Shown: positions 36,449-49,237, counted from the first letter of the stretch. The stretch is 64,000 nt of DNA from Ulva prolifera (GCA_023078555.1 CM041200.1:8951528-9015527); one strand, 5' to 3'. The notes: generated from the sequence alone by a model not told the origin. Numbers and translations: made by a program.

Positions 36449-39400
36449 TCAGTCCGGCAGGATCGCAGGATCGATGCCCATGTTCGTCAGCGCTACAAGT
36501 TCAACGCTTAAGTCGTGTTTTTGTTTGCCTCGCCAGCCAGCGTCACGGCGTGCCAGAAAAGCGATACGACTCGCTGATGCCAGAAGCCCATTGCTGGTGA
36601 TGACGAGCACGGTCGTGCACGGCCCGGACAGGGCGCGGAAGAAGCGTGCGTACCGCCACAAGAATCTGATGCAAGCTGCGGAACATCCGCGATGTCCCGC
36701 CGCAGACGGTGGCCCAGCTGGCGTCGGCGGCTAGCCACTGCGCATCGTAGCCTTCCGCGGAGGGATCCAAGTCTGGCAATCTGCACCAGGAGGTGCGATG
36801 AGCGCAGAAAAGCGCCATGTAGGATACGCTGCAGCTACAGCGGCAAACCTGGTTTCTAGCTGCCAACACGAAAGATGAGGCGGCGCTGATGTGCTGATTT
36901 GCAAAATCACATGACAGTCTGAGCAAACCTCACAAACACTTGCCTCGCTTGCTTTGTCCTTGTAACACAAACACTTGACCCTGTGCCACCTTGCATGTGC
37001 ACATGAGGCCACAGCTACAACCCACATCTTCAGGTAGCCACAGAAAGTCACAGCCACAGGCACAGCAGAGATCAAGCCACTGAAATCTGCATCTGGCACC
37101 ATCCGGTCGCACACCGCGCCCCGCCCAACCGTCACTGAAAACATGCTGGCCGGCCCCAAAACTGCACTGCGCTGCACGCACCTTGCCACAGTCCCGCACG
37201 CGGTCACCATCCGCTCCACCCAGTGCCGCTGCGGCGCCCGCGTCTCCGCGATCGCCACACGCCGCGCCCGCCGCAGCAGCCGCCGCGTCCCCCGCACGTC
37301 GGCCAGCGCCGCGGACAGGCAGCGGTGGTACCGCCGCATCAGCCGCACGATCGGCCGCCGCACGCTGCCCATCGCCTTCACCGCATCCGCTGCCGTGGAG
37401 GCGTCACGCAGGGCCGTGGAGGCCGCCGCGGAGGCCTGCGTGGCGCCCGTGAGCGCCTCTGACGCCATCTCGTGGCTCGCCCCGGCGCGCAGCGGCGACG
37501 GGGGGCTAGAGCGGCCACCCGGTGGGAAGAGGGGGCTTGACGCTACTGCGGATTTCGCGCGACTTCCGGGTCCAGGGGCAGCCATGACTGTCGCAACCAC
37601 CTTTGCGACTGATGATATCAGTCGGCCTGGGGCTTGCACTGCCGTCTCTCGCCGTGACATCGCCATGGCTCGCTGCAACAAGAATCTAGCAGTCGTACAC
37701 CTTGCGGTGGATCTAGGTGCCACACAGTCTGCGCGCAGCCCACCTGGCCAGCACAGAACGATACAACGGGTGGGGCTCACACCTTGACGTGGGTGGACTC
37801 GGGCTTCTGATTGGTGCCTCTGTCACCGGCATCGTCGGCATGACCGCCGGTCGAGCTGCCATGGCGCCGCAGCGCGGACCTCGCCCAGTCAAGATTGCAG
37901 AGCATGCGCACTGTGTGCGCCACCGGCAGCCGGCGCAGCCGCAGCGAGCGCAGGATCCAGTACGTCATGCAGAATGCGATGATCGGCACGAGGACGTATG
38001 AGAGCGCCCACTGGACGAGGATGGCTTGAGCGTCCCAGCCTGCCAAGGCATGCAGGGCGTCTGCGGCTTTCCTGTAGTCCCCCGCCTCCCCAGAGAAAGC
38101 AGACATGAACACGTAGTCTACCGTCAGTCCGTCCATGAGCACGCCGAGGCTGGTGAAGAGCGTCCCTGCAGCAGAAGTCAGCTATCCGGCCGCACCCGCA
38201 GGTCCCATGGCTCTGGAGCTGTGTTGCTGGAGGTCTGGGTGAGGGACAGGCGCAGGGCTGGCTAGTGTACATATGAGGATGCGGCGTGCACACAGTTGGA
38301 CACTCCCACGCATTATGGACGGATTTTCTACAAGGTCAAAGTCTGAGAGGTCGTTCGCACCGCAGGCGACCCACACCCGCACAGCATGGCCAAACTGTTC
38401 CCAGCTGCACACATGTACACTATTCAACAAGTGTGATATTCGAAGATAAAAACAGGGTGAGGGTGTATGCATTTGTACGTGTGGTGCGGAGTGCAGCACT
38501 CGCCAGAGCTCAGTTCGCGAGCTGCAAAGATGATCAACAGCAACGTCAGGTGTCAGCGGGAACCCCGTGCGACCTCATCACCACCTCAAGGCAAAAAAAA
38601 ATCTCAAGAAATCACAGGAGGACGTGTGTACATGTTCACTCACCAAAACTCGCCCAGCGCATTGAATCCTGATGCTGCATCGCGTTTACTATACTACATG
38701 CCAGCTTGTTCAGTCTACAATGGCTGGCACATGGGCTGCACCGGGGTAGATCTAGGAACTGCCACAGGAAGATCGGGAAGGGTGAAGGCATTTCAATGGG
38801 TCAAACTCTTGTCGGACGCACCCCAGATGGTGTACCCAAAGGCACAGCAGGTGGCTCCAGCCATTAGGACCGTGCAGATCACGGTCATCTCCATGGACGG
38901 GCCGCCCATCGCTCGAACTGCGACTATTCCTTGGGTGCCCAAAGCCCTCCCGGCTGCATTGCTGATGTCATAGTACTGCGCTACGTCCACAACTGCTTCA
39001 CTGGCAACAGCTTGTTGCACGCCATCAATGTCACGAAACTCGAATTCAGTGGCAGAGGCTGTGATTTCCAGGTAGTGAGTGTCATTGATGAGGACTTGCA
39101 CTGGTGCAGCGGAGTCAGTACCAGCTTTTGCGACAGCGTCGGTAGCATTCACATACACTGGTAGCGTAGTGATGGCGCTATACGTTGCTGTTGAGTTTTG
39201 ATTGGTGTCCTCTGCAAGCAGCAGCAGGGATCTTCAGGGAGAATGAAGACGATGATGTCACACCAAATACTTCACTTTCGGGACCACGGGCGAAGCTTGC
39301 GGGAAAATGTATACTTCAGGAAGGAAGTCGAAGCACATTTGCACGGGTGGACAAGTACAGCTGAAGTATCCGACGATTGCTGTGAGATCAATGCGAATGC

Positions 39401-40182
39401 AGGAACCAGTCCATGGACAGTGGAGCGCCAACCCAGTGCGGCGACAGTCATGACGGGAATAACTGGTGCTACTGTTGCTACTGTGGTTCCATTCATGTGA
39501 GCATGAAATCCATGTGCGACGCAACGGTATGGTCAGTTGCTACACACAAAGAACGGAGAAGCGTGCCAGCAAAGCTGTTGTATGCATCGACAGACTGATA
39601 ACTTGTGGTGTTGATCCATATTATGCTGGGCTCGTAAACCACGAAGCCCATTCGGCCATCCTCTGCATAGTTTTCTGTCTGCTCTGAGCTTGAAGTGGCA
39701 TTGTTCGAGGACGGTTCGTCGTTAACAAACTCCTGTGTGTCGTCCACCAGTCCACGGAAGAATGCTCCACTCTTGTCCAGAAAGTCGACTTGTACTTTAC
39801 TGACTCTGTGGCCGACAAATCTTGCTGCCAAAACATGGCCATACTCATGTGGCACTGTCAGGATGCTGTATAGGGCTTGAAGGACTCCAAATACAGTTGC
39901 CCCAGCTAAAGCAAAAGTGAATCCGAAATGCAAGGTGTTCAGCGCAGATAAGCGTGCGGATAAGTAGCGCCGCTGCACCTGCGCAAACACATGCTGAATT
40001 GGTACTTGAGATGCTGTGGGAGATCGTGCACTCTATGCAACTGCGGCGAAAGATCAATCAGCAGGAAGATAACCATCCCTTCTTATGATATACATATGGC
40101 AACTATTCAGCAAACGAGTTCGTACCAATTGCATCAACATGGCACGAGCAATTTTGTCTTGCTTGCCCGCAGCAGTTTCCAT
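36449..40182 (-). CDS. M50-like membrane metallopeptidase candidate, about eight exons
   Basis: Exons (minus): 40182-40126, 39978-39546, 39379-39264, 39209-38822, 38165-37783, 37672-37182, 37079-36990 and about 36780-36449; phases agree through exon 7. Exon 1 reads METAAGKQDKIARAMLMQL. Exon 2 holds a hydrophobic stretch running into HEYGHVLAARFVGHRV, the HExxH zinc motif with the A-x2-x-G-x-R-V context of site-2-protease-type (M50) enzymes. Exons 3-4 encode a Thr/Asn-rich region with several N-glycosylation sequons (INDTHY, YVNATD). Next come MTVICTVLMAGATCCAFGYT, VLMDGL, and WALSYVLVPIIAFCMTYWIL. Exon 6 is a long Arg/Ala/Ser-rich region. M50 enzymes cut within membranes. A third zinc ligand is not certain (MDG or SGEAGD are candidates), so it could be inactive. 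A frame change near 36.66 kb leaves the C terminus unresolved. Confidence 0.55.
36930..36971 (-). repeat. Solo copy of the ACAAGGACAAA-type terminal repeat, intronic
   Basis: Read on the minus strand: TTGTGTTACAAGGACAAAGC, then AAGCGAGGCAAGTG. It lies in the predicted last intron of the M50-like gene and lacks the GTAGCACCGC part. Confidence 0.45.
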
Positions 40183-41957
40183 GATGAGCGATGCAAGTAA
40201 GAGGGTCGAACTCTGAAAAGTAGTTGGCCTCAACTACTGCGAGATGTAGACGCGAAATGAAGGAGCTCGTGCTTGCGTCTCTCCGGAGAGGCAGACTACA
40301 TTGGACACGCAGCATGGGCATCCATTGACACGGAGCCTTCTGATACAAAGAAAGCTACGCTGTAATGGACCATAAATGCCACGACTGCTTTGTAGCTGGA
40401 CTTTGGCTTCAATACTTGAGCGGAGTGCAGTTCGCGGAGCTCCAGGCTGGAAGCAGGAAGCTCAGCACTGGCCCCGCGTCACGATGTTCATACATGAAGC
40501 AAGTAAAGCGATCAGCGTCCACCACCTGCATAAAGGGCCCAAAGAGGGTTTTGCGATAGACTATCGCAGTAGCGGCCATAGACCTCATGCGTAGGCCTCC
40601 TCACCGTCTCCGTGGCTGAGGTGTACTGGCAAGTCGCCCCGAAACGACGGTGGTGTCTCAGGACACGCCAACGTCAAACATTCAGACGCTGAACAAGTAT
40701 GAGGCACACATGCCCTTGAGGCTATTGCATGAGCAGCACTTCCTCGTCGTGTACCTGTTATGTGCAGCATGCCGAAGGCTTCGAAACAATGAGTCCCCAT
40801 GCCAACCCCGACTGCTACCGTATCATCCTCGGTATGAGCTTCCATTTACCATGCTTTTGTCGCTGGCGACTGATCCGGCCGCAGCCATTATCCGAGTTGC
40901 CAGTTATCTGGTGGAGCTAATTGTTGAGCTTGTGCAGCTAGGGCCAGAACAAAATCGTTAGCATAGATCATTAGGTCGGACAGCAAGTTAGATTATACAG
41001 AGTTACACAGTGGTTGCTATCTTATCCATTCCGAGGTTCTGCCTGTCCCCATGGTGTCTGGGATGGCTTCAGACACAGCAACGACAATGTACAGACATCA
41101 GCCAATGCTTTCACTTGAAAGAAATCGTCAGGTTTGCTACTCTGGCTATCCACGTGCTCCATCAATGGTGCAGCTGAAGGGAGCCACCTGCCAAACATGA
41201 CTGCAGCACCACACCTGCGCTGCAATGCTACCATGGGGGGCACTGCAAAGTGCGCGAAACAATATAAAAAAGATCCGGCTGTGTCACTGGTTCAATGTCT
41301 GCACAGCACTCAGAACTGGGTGTGTACACTGCAATCACAGCCAGCTGCCGTTACCGCCGACTTGTACGCTCGGGACGCCCATACGGACTACCGTCTACTC
41401 GACCATGGACGGCTACTGATCAATGCGTGGGTACAGCTTTCTTTCATGAACCCATGCTAATTCACATCGGGGCCTGACAACGACATTTATGTCGTCCGTT
41501 CTATCACCATCGGGCTCCCATCGCCACATCAAGAAATATGTACACATCTGGACCTCTCCAGTTCTCCAAAGACAGCTAATCCTCCTGCAGATGTCGCTGA
41601 TGATCCGCTGTCATTGCCTGAAAAAGCATCCACCTGCAGCGGGCATGCTACGCATCATCCAGGAGCATTCCTGATCGTGCACAATGCAGCCTACTCACAT
41701 GACCCTGGCTGTCGCCAACGTCTCTTCGACACCGCTCCACACAATTGGCCTCACCATACCGTCAAGACCTCTCCGACACGATGTGCTGCTTCGCCCACAG
41801 CAGCTGACAACAGGTGACAGGAGATCTTCTTGCACATGCCCCAAAAGGGTACCTACTGCAGGAAAGAACGCCGGTTCCATATGCCTCTAGAGATATGCTG
41901 GTCGGTTCGAGCAGCGCCGGGCACGTGAGCACCGGAGGGGCACTGGAGGGGCGTCTA
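40183..41957. other. No gene recognised
   Basis: Upstream DNA of the M50-like gene and downstream DNA of the Ala-rich gene. An open frame on minus at 40585-40845 has mild coding character but no domain or splice partner I can support. Confidence 0.45.
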
Positions 41958-44900
41958 TCAGCCGCACTGTTGCACAACAGTGATGTCTGCCCCCGCAAAG
42001 ACGGCGACGTCGGCCTTCGCCTCCGCCGTGATACAGTCGGTTTCCACGAATGCCTGAGCCATGGCCTGCAGGGGGCACCGTTTGTAAAGTGAAGTAATCT
42101 CAATTTACTGAGCCGTATCCTATTGGACATCAAAATATCCAAGGTGACAGGACCACACATGCCGGGACCACATATTTGTACGCACGATGCATGTCTTCCT
42201 ATTATCATGCGGTCATATTACCAATAAGATGGGGGCATCGCCACATGCTCCCCAGTGCAGGCACCAGTCGGTGTTGGTGTGTGTGGGCACTGATCATGAC
42301 TGCAGAGACAGTTCCGCATGCTGCCACGTAAAGTACATATTTGCCAAGGCATTCACACATGGCAAGGGTGGCGCTGTGATATGCCGTGAAAGAGACACCA
42401 TCTCAGACGGAATCATCACCATGCGAGGGGGCGAGGACACGTCAGCTGCTCGGGAGCTCAGCTCGAAGCACTGCATGCATGCGGTGGACTGGAGAAGGAC
42501 CACACACCTTTGCAAAGGTCTGCGAGAGGACTGCATCGAGGCAGTGCGCGTGGGACTGCATGTCCACCTCTGCATCACCTGCAAGCAGCGCAAGCCCCGT
42601 CATCAGACTACCCATCATAGTACCATTCTAAACAGTACACAATCACGTATCTCGAGATAGTATTCTGCACTGCCACCGCAGTGCGCACAAGAACTTGAAG
42701 TCGCTCACCTTACCATCACCGGCACTCATACCTGCCACAATACAGTACATCTACAAGAATGGCAAGGACACCGGCGAGTTTGACATCAGCCGGAACTGCT
42801 GGCTGGATCAAGGCATGCTTCACGGCGGAGCTTTCAGCCATCTTTTCTCCCTTTTCCCGTGGATGCTGTCAGCGGCTTGGGATGTCTCGCGATTGCAAAT
42901 GCCTGTTCAGGTGGACTACGAGCTGTGCCTCAGTGTTGGGTCATCGGGCCCGATCGCAAAGAACAATTCCGAATATCCAGGTCTATTTTTTGGGTGGCAG
43001 GCCTGAAAAAGCTGCAAAGCGACACAACACTGCAGTGTCCCTCCAGGCCACAGCATCCGTCACAGCTGCATGAGGGCTGTGACTGACCCGGTATCCACAG
43101 TGAGGCAGCCTGAAAAGTAAAGTGCACAGCAGCCAGGCTGCTGGAAGCCATTCCATGCATACCACAGGCGTGCTCCACACTGATCAGTCTCATGCATGCA
43201 GCCAGTATCATGCATGCATTACCTACGCCGTGTTCCATCGATGTCGCTAGTAGAAGATGATTTTACCAAAACTAAACTATGATGATCACACTCGCGAGGC
43301 TGCTGCTGCAGGCGCACCCTCGATGCACACAGAGATGTCGACCGCGGCCGCAGCCTTCACGACAAACTCGCGGAAGAAGCTCGTGCTCGCCGCCACCGGC
43401 GCCACGGTGCCGCTGCCGGCGCAGCCGCAGGCGTCGACCGCGGCCGCAAAGGCGCCGGCATACGCGCTCGCCGTCGCCGACGCAAACGTCGCCGCGGAGG
43501 CCCCCACGGAGGCGCACGCGCGGCCGCGCTTCATCGTCTTGCACTTGATCGACGCCTCGGCAATCGCCTGCACCGACCCAGGCTGAGCGCTGTGGGTTGA
43601 CACACGTGCGTCGCCGGAAGCGGCGCCAGTTACAAACTGTGTGTGCACTTGCGGGTGTTTGGGGGGGAAACTAAGAACTTAAGTCTGGTACATGTGCGAT
43701 GGTCTGGCATGGCTCGGGGGACGAACTGGGCTTGTGGTCTCAAAAACCTTGAGTTAGCAAGGTGCGAATGGGATCTGGCTACTTACGTTAGACCTTACGT
43801 TGCGTTGCAGTGCAGCCCTTTGGGTCAAAGCTGGGTGAAGGTGTCGCCGCTGCGGTGTCATGCCTGGCAGACGTGACTGCAGCGGCGTGAATGCACAGCG
43901 GCGAGACCATCACACACAAGGCTACACCAGAGAGATTCAAGTGTCAACAGAGAATGGCATGAGGTCATGGCTGTCTCAGCGGAAGAGGTGGTGAATGTTT
44001 GGGCGGGTCTGTGACTCTAGTGATCATCAACACACCTCAGCGATCGCGTACGCATCGGCCTCGACCCAGGCATTGTTGACAGCGGCCGCGAAGAGCTCGC
44101 CGTTCAAGGGCTGGCCGCCCAGCTTGCACACGGTCGCCACGGCGTCCGCCACTGCAGACACAAGCCTCAGGCTCAGTTCACACGCCGAGCATGCCTCTGG
44201 CCAGGAATTGCTGGGCCTCCAATGGCGAATACGCAGCGCTGCGCCGCCCTGCTCCATTGCTCATACAACTGCTGCACTGAATGACTCGCTCTGATCCTCT
44301 GACGGCCGTCGTACACCAGCCGCACACCAGCGGATTCGGGCACGCGGGCCTCGAGTGCGTGAGAAACCAGTGCTGATGAATGAAACATACATTGCAAACA
44401 ATGCCACAAGGCAACACCAGTCATCAACAAGAAGAAGCATCACGTCAGACACCGGTGCGGTCGACACGCTGCGCTTCCGTTGGGCCACGGACCACGGTTA
44501 CGCTTGAGTGACCAGGCTGCTTGGAGGCGCACCAGCATCTATGACTACACTCTGGGAGCTGCTGAACTGAGCAGAATCTGACGTGGTCGTGCATGTGGCA
44601 GATTTTGAGGATGCAGACCCCCTGGCGGTGCCTCCTCCACGGGTGAAGGAAGAGCTGAACACGACAGCACCGCCGGAGTCGCCGTCACCACCCTCGTTGC
44701 CCTCGTTGCCTTCGTTGCCTTCATTGCCCTCGTTGCCCTCGTTGCCTTCATTGCCCTCGTTGCCTTCATTGCCCTGGTCTGCTCCAGTCTGTGCCGGCGG
44801 TGCATCACTAGCGGCCGGGCCGTCGTCAGACGGGTCTCCAGCAGCATTACTGTTATCCGTTGGGGTGTTGTCGTTGAAGGGCCACCACACTGGGAAGAAC

Positions 44901-44995
44901 GTGAGGCTTCTGCCTGCTCCAGCGCTCATGGCCTGAGCTGGGCTAAGAGCTGCCATGGCCAGAGCAAGAGCTCCGACAGCACAAGGTCCAGTCAT
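41958..44995 (-). CDS. Secreted Ala-rich protein with a Gly-Asn-Glu repeat
   Basis: About 307 residues. Exons (minus): 44995-44533, 44151-44036, 43567-43331 and 42065-41958, with phases agreeing. ATG 44995 is preferred because it opens a good signal peptide (MTGPCAVGALALAMAALSPA with AQA cleavage). Next come an acidic linker, nine or so Gly-Asn-Glu units (9-bp DNA repeat at 44695-44775) and a Ser/Thr-rich stretch. The rest is an alternating Ala pattern with scattered Cys (VADAVATVCKLGG, ASAATFASATASAYAGAF, DACGC, AQAFVETDCITAEAKADV). This low-complexity Ala/Cys style suggests an extracellular structural protein, which is inference. Alternative: exon 3 reads on to a stop at 43286 and the segment at 42065-41958 belongs to a paralogue. 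Confidence 0.6.
42105..42186 (+). repeat. Dispersed repeat, copy 1
   Basis: Shares CTGAGCCGTATCC, TATTGGACAT and GGACCACATAT, in that order, with 48478-48560. The spacing differs between copies, so the element is degenerate. Nature unknown. Confidence 0.4.
44695..44775 (-). repeat. 9-bp tandem repeat coding for Gly-Asn-Glu
   Basis: About nine units of a CCTCGTTGC-type motif inside exon 1 of the Ala-rich secreted protein. Likely variable in number. Confidence 0.9.
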
Positions 44996-45299
44996 CCTAC
45001 AGAAGTTCAGGACTGAAGTGACTGCCTTGCCTCCTGTGCCTAACAAGAAAGCAGCCATCAGCAACAGCTGGGCTACACCTCTGAAGAAGCCGGAGGAGCA
45101 CCACAGCCGTGTAAGGACTGACACAAGGTATGCACAATTGGCGACCTGAGTCTAAAAGCATCAGATGCGCTGTGACGATGACTGATCAGTGCAGGCGCAT
45201 TGGCAGTGCAATGACAGTGCAGTGCCCTGCGTCAGCATGCACAAGTAGCTGACCCCCCAGTGAGCACCCAAGGGCCGGCATGATCAGGTAGAACCCGCT

Positions 45300-46880
45300 G
45301 TCAATTGGTTCAAAATCCTTATGTGTGTGTTTATCGGTCGCATTGTCTTTCCCAATGTCCCCGCCCTGACTGCTGCGGATCTGCGTGTAGCAGCAGCGCT
45401 AACACAACACCAGCAGAACTGCCACATGCAGGAGACTTGACTAGCTTCTACTCTTACGCATATGGGAAGGCCAGAAATAATTTCTCATGCGGTGTAGGAC
45501 GTCACGCAGCGAGCGGCCGTTCACGACAGTGCAGACGGTCTGGGCAGGTGCACGTAGATCTGTCTGAAGCAGGACTCAGCGAGGGTGCAGCGCGCACGGC
45601 CAGGCCCCGCTGTGATGGAAAGAATATCGCCATTCTCAGCTCAAGTCAGCTCGTATGTGCGATGCGAGCTACACTGCACTGGGCGCAGCTGCGCCATTTG
45701 CACCTGGCCACCCCAGCCTGTCACAGGCTGCCTGTGCACTCTGTCATCAGTACCGTGCAGAGAAGGCATGCACACCAGTCAACGTGTACGATTGCCTCTC
45801 GTTCTACTGTAGCACCGTGGAAACGTTCATCAGTAAGCATAACGCCTTTCCGAAACGTTCAGAGTTCGGCACGCCTATGTATCTCCCGCAGCGAGACATG
45901 TCCCGCACACTGTGCAAGCGCGATCTCGCCAGCACTGTACCGCCTCGGTGACTATCTCGATCGCAAGTTCACGATTCGCGTGGTGCCTGCAGCTGTGTGT
46001 CATACGAGCAGTGCGAATCAGCTGAGTCAATTGACCAAGCTTGTGCTGGCACGCTTGCCTGCCCTGGTCCCATGGCATCGCGCGGCATCCCCGCAGGTCG
46101 ACCACAAGCACAAGGCCTTGATAAGCCAAATTGACTGGAACGATACCTTCAAATCCGGTCTAGGATTCGCTTGCTGCAAGTTCTTCCTCGAGGTGAACCG
46201 GGATACGTATACAGAACTGCAGCTGCCGAGTGGGCACAACGAGTTCAGGTATTCGCAGCAGAAGATTGAGCACGCAGCGTACACAGTACGGCACATATAC
46301 GATACACATTACAAGCTCTTCTATATAAGTGCGGTTGTGTGGAGCGTGCTGCACATGCACGATCGGGGTCAGTTGTGTCGGGCTCGCAGCCCTGCTGCCT
46401 CGCGTGCGCATTTGCAATCCCAGTGTGTTGCGGGAGCGCGTGGTACAATTGTATCCCGTCGATCCGGGGGCGCAACACCACGTGCGAAACGCTAGGTATG
46501 TCACGTTCCTCGGGCGCTCGACAAGCTTGGGCGGACTCTGCACTGCGCCGTTGGGTAACGTACGTGCCTGCGCAAATCCATTCATTTCATCACAAGTATC
46601 CAACTTTGACTGCGTCAGATATGATCCCGTGCACGGCCTCTCGACTAGCGTTCCAGGTCTTAGGATAGTGGGGCAATCTCTGATCAAACAGTCAGTTCTT
46701 TCGACTGTGCCCAAGCCGCCAGCGCACTGTCTCCGTGGATCCGGAGTGCGGAGTCCGAGGCGTGCCGGACGGCACCACGAGCGTGGTTGCGGGCCGTTAC
46801 CTTCGGATCTCGAGGATATGTCACCACGTGCACAGTCGGGATTGCCTCTAACGCATGCCTCTGACGCATGCGTGTAACGC
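45300..46880 (+). other. Unidentified, probably degenerate coding remnant
   Basis: A region of lower GC than the real genes that contains protein-like stretches on the plus strand, the longest open frame being 45305-46495. I recognise no domain. It may be an old, broken insertion of unknown origin or chance. Codon use differs from the neighbouring genes. Confidence 0.25.
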
Positions 46881-47129
46881 AAACACGATCAGCACTGCGC
46901 AGCTACCAGCCTTGTGGAGCCCTCGCCGCCGCAGGGAATTCTTCGCTTGAGGCTGAGCACACTGTACATGCTTACAACCGAGCGAGGCCAGGTCTGCGTT
47001 GTGCACAAGAGCATGAGCTCCAGGTCAGCTCCAGGTTGCATCAGGATACAGCTCAGTAAATATAAATCCACTTTACTTTTCTTGCAAGCCATCCACATGC
47101 ATTGCCAATGGTGTACACCAACACAACGT

Positions 47130-47256
47130 TGTGCTACAAGGACATCATGATCATCATATGATATGATATCTAGCAAGGCAAGTAGCACCGCAGGTCACAG
47201 AGGAACCACACACCCACACAACCGGCCCCTCCGGCTTTGTCCTTGTAACACACACA
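47130..47256. mobile_element. Short element with ACAAGGACAAA-type inverted ends
   Basis: The left end has GTGCTACAAGGACAT and, after a TCATATGATATGATATC insert, AAGGCAAGTAGCACCGC. The right end, read on minus, is GTGTGTTACAAGGACAAAGC then CGGAGGGGCCGG, which matches the solo copy at 16929. Likely a deleted or nested MITE. Confidence 0.4.
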
Positions 47257-47262
47257 ACGTTA

Positions 47263-47340
47263 ACGTTGTGCGTCAGGCTTACAAAAGAGTGAACGTTGTG
47301 CGTCAGGGAGTTCGGCACGCACACAACTTTGTGCGTCAGG
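47263..47340 (+). repeat. Three spaced copies of a 15-bp motif
   Basis: ACGTTGTGCGTCAGG at 47263-47277 and 47293-47307 and a one-base variant at 47326-47340, two of them followed by GAGTTCGGCA. Confidence 0.8.
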
Positions 47341-48477
47341 GAGTTCGGCAGTTCGGCACACACGATGCATCATATGGTACAACGTGGAGCTCCACCAATG
47401 TACCTGTTGAGGTCACTTATTCAGGAGATATTCCAGTGAGGTTCATCTGAACCAATTTTCTCTTTCGTTACATTTGTAACAGAGGAGAAAACTGGTGCAG
47501 AGAACTGCCGCAGACACCTCAGTGACGGCCGTCCCTCGGGCCCTGCGCCTGCCCAGATCTGATGATATGCACATGTACGTAGCAGTTGCCCCTCGAGGTG
47601 GACGACTCTGCCTTCGACACCCTGCCTTCGAGGATGTGCACGAGGCCCTCCGGCTATTATTATAGCATGCTTTTGTAAACCATTATAGCATGCTGAGGTA
47701 GCCGAATTCTTCGAAGGGCCTCTCGCACCTGGCAGTGGTTCTGTTGATGATTTTGACACATTCATATGTCACATTAATGCGCATGCGTCCCGGAACGCAC
47801 GAATTGAGGATCGATGGAGTCGGCGGCGGCGACTCGTCGGCCATGCATGTGGCCTGGTACGCTACTAATATTGCCACGTGGACCCGCCGGCGTCGACAGC
47901 TGATCGCAATCGCTGTCGTATATCTCAGAGATACGCCTGCAGCCGGCGAGCATGTCAGGCCGCACGTACGAGGGACGTCCCTCGGTACCACGATGGTACC
48001 ACCCTGTGTACTTCTCGTTACTGTCTCATCAGGTTGGTGTTGGCGGGATGTTACTTGAACGTTCTCTACAGGGCCTTTCCGGAGGCATTCCCGTTGGGCT
48101 TTTCAAAACTCGAGCGGTACGTACCGTATGCTGCACCGCTGAGGGACCGCGCGGCCAGCGGGATGCGCTCGCTATCTCTAGAGAATATTGGCTTTGAAAG
48201 CTCATTCTCAACGGCAAAAACCGGCCGTTGGATTCTCCAAGTTCTGGCGGGATTTCTGGGAACCCGAACTCGATTTCAGGGGGGAAACCGCCGGGCTGTA
48301 GAGCACTGGCGGGCTGCATTGTCCGGGCGCTATTCTGTGTAGATCTAGAGAGACGTCTCTGTGTACAGTGGCGTCTCTGTGTACAGTGGCGGCGCACATG
48401 TATACATGTGGCGTGTACATGCATATGTGGCGTGTTCCTGTCCACTGTGGTGGTAGTGTCAAGTAAATCTGAAAACA

Positions 48478-48560
48478 CTGAGCCGTATCCGGAAGGATCC
48501 TATTGGACATTGACCACTCCGAGTCAACGGGACCACATATGCCGCCCTCAGACGACCATA
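48478..48560 (+). repeat. Dispersed repeat, copy 2
   Basis: See 42105-42186; shares three blocks in the same order. Confidence 0.4.
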
Positions 48561-48925
48561 CGGTGCGCACAGATGATCCTCAAGTCTCACAAGCAGCAGT
48601 GCTGCCTGCGCCTATCAGCTGCCACTGGCCGAGTCTGTTCCTGTGCCACAGGAGCAGACTCGGCGCCTGGCCATGGTGATTGCTTCACTGATTTCTTTTC
48701 CTCCGAGGCTGAGTCATACAGTGTACCACCCTTGCACCATTCCCTCAGATCTGACATATTGTGTGTCCTGCTGCATCTGTTGACAATCGTGTTTGATCAG
48801 GCTTGCCATGCAGCGATTCGTAAAGTAAACTTGAAATTCGTTGTTGGGTAACAGGCATTGGCACTACAATGCTTATGATGATGACACTCCCCGCAACAAC
48901 CACCAACTAACGGCAGTGACCACGA

Positions 48926-49237
48926 GTGTACTACAAGGAAACTGCAAGTCGTGGAGGCAGGTAGCACCGCCGGCGCGACGTACAAGAACAGAAACGCTTA
49001 CACCATCGCACCATCATGATTTGATATGATTTGGAAGCCGTCACAGCTGGTTCAACCCGCCCATGGCACTTGCGTGCTGCAGGAACGACACACACACACC
49101 CCCCACACGCACACGCACGCACAAACACACACACACACACACACCCACCTGCCGTGCATGCGTCGGGGCGTTGGTGTGCTCGTTCGTTGCCCTGGCGGTG
49201 CTACCAGGCTGCCACCCCGGCGTGGTCCTTTTAACAC
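48926..49237. mobile_element. MITE-like element with inverted terminal repeats, about 312 bp
   Basis: The left end (GTGTACTACAAGGAAACTGC, then GGCAGGTAGCACCGCC) and the right end read on minus (TGTGTTAAAAGGACCACG, then CTGGTAGCACCGCC) match over about 48 bp. The interior is a CA-rich tract with no coding capacity. Same family as 17261-18003. Confidence 0.5.
49086..49145 (+). repeat. CA-rich microsatellite
   Basis: Imperfect (CA)n inside the MITE-like element. Similar CA-rich DNA lies inside the other copies of the family. Confidence 0.85.

Larger units (their letters stand above)
46881..48925. other. Repeat-rich spacer
   Basis: Holds one terminal-repeat pair (47130-47256), a short tandem repeat (47263-47340), the second copy of the dispersed repeat (48478-48560) and a doubled 18-bp unit at about 48354-48389. 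No gene recognised. Confidence 0.5.

Noticed and set aside
43257-43586. Plus-strand Ala-rich open frame of 109 codons
   Set aside because: Mirror of exon 3 of the secreted Ala-rich protein, which has signal peptide, Cys pattern and matching splice phases on the minus strand.
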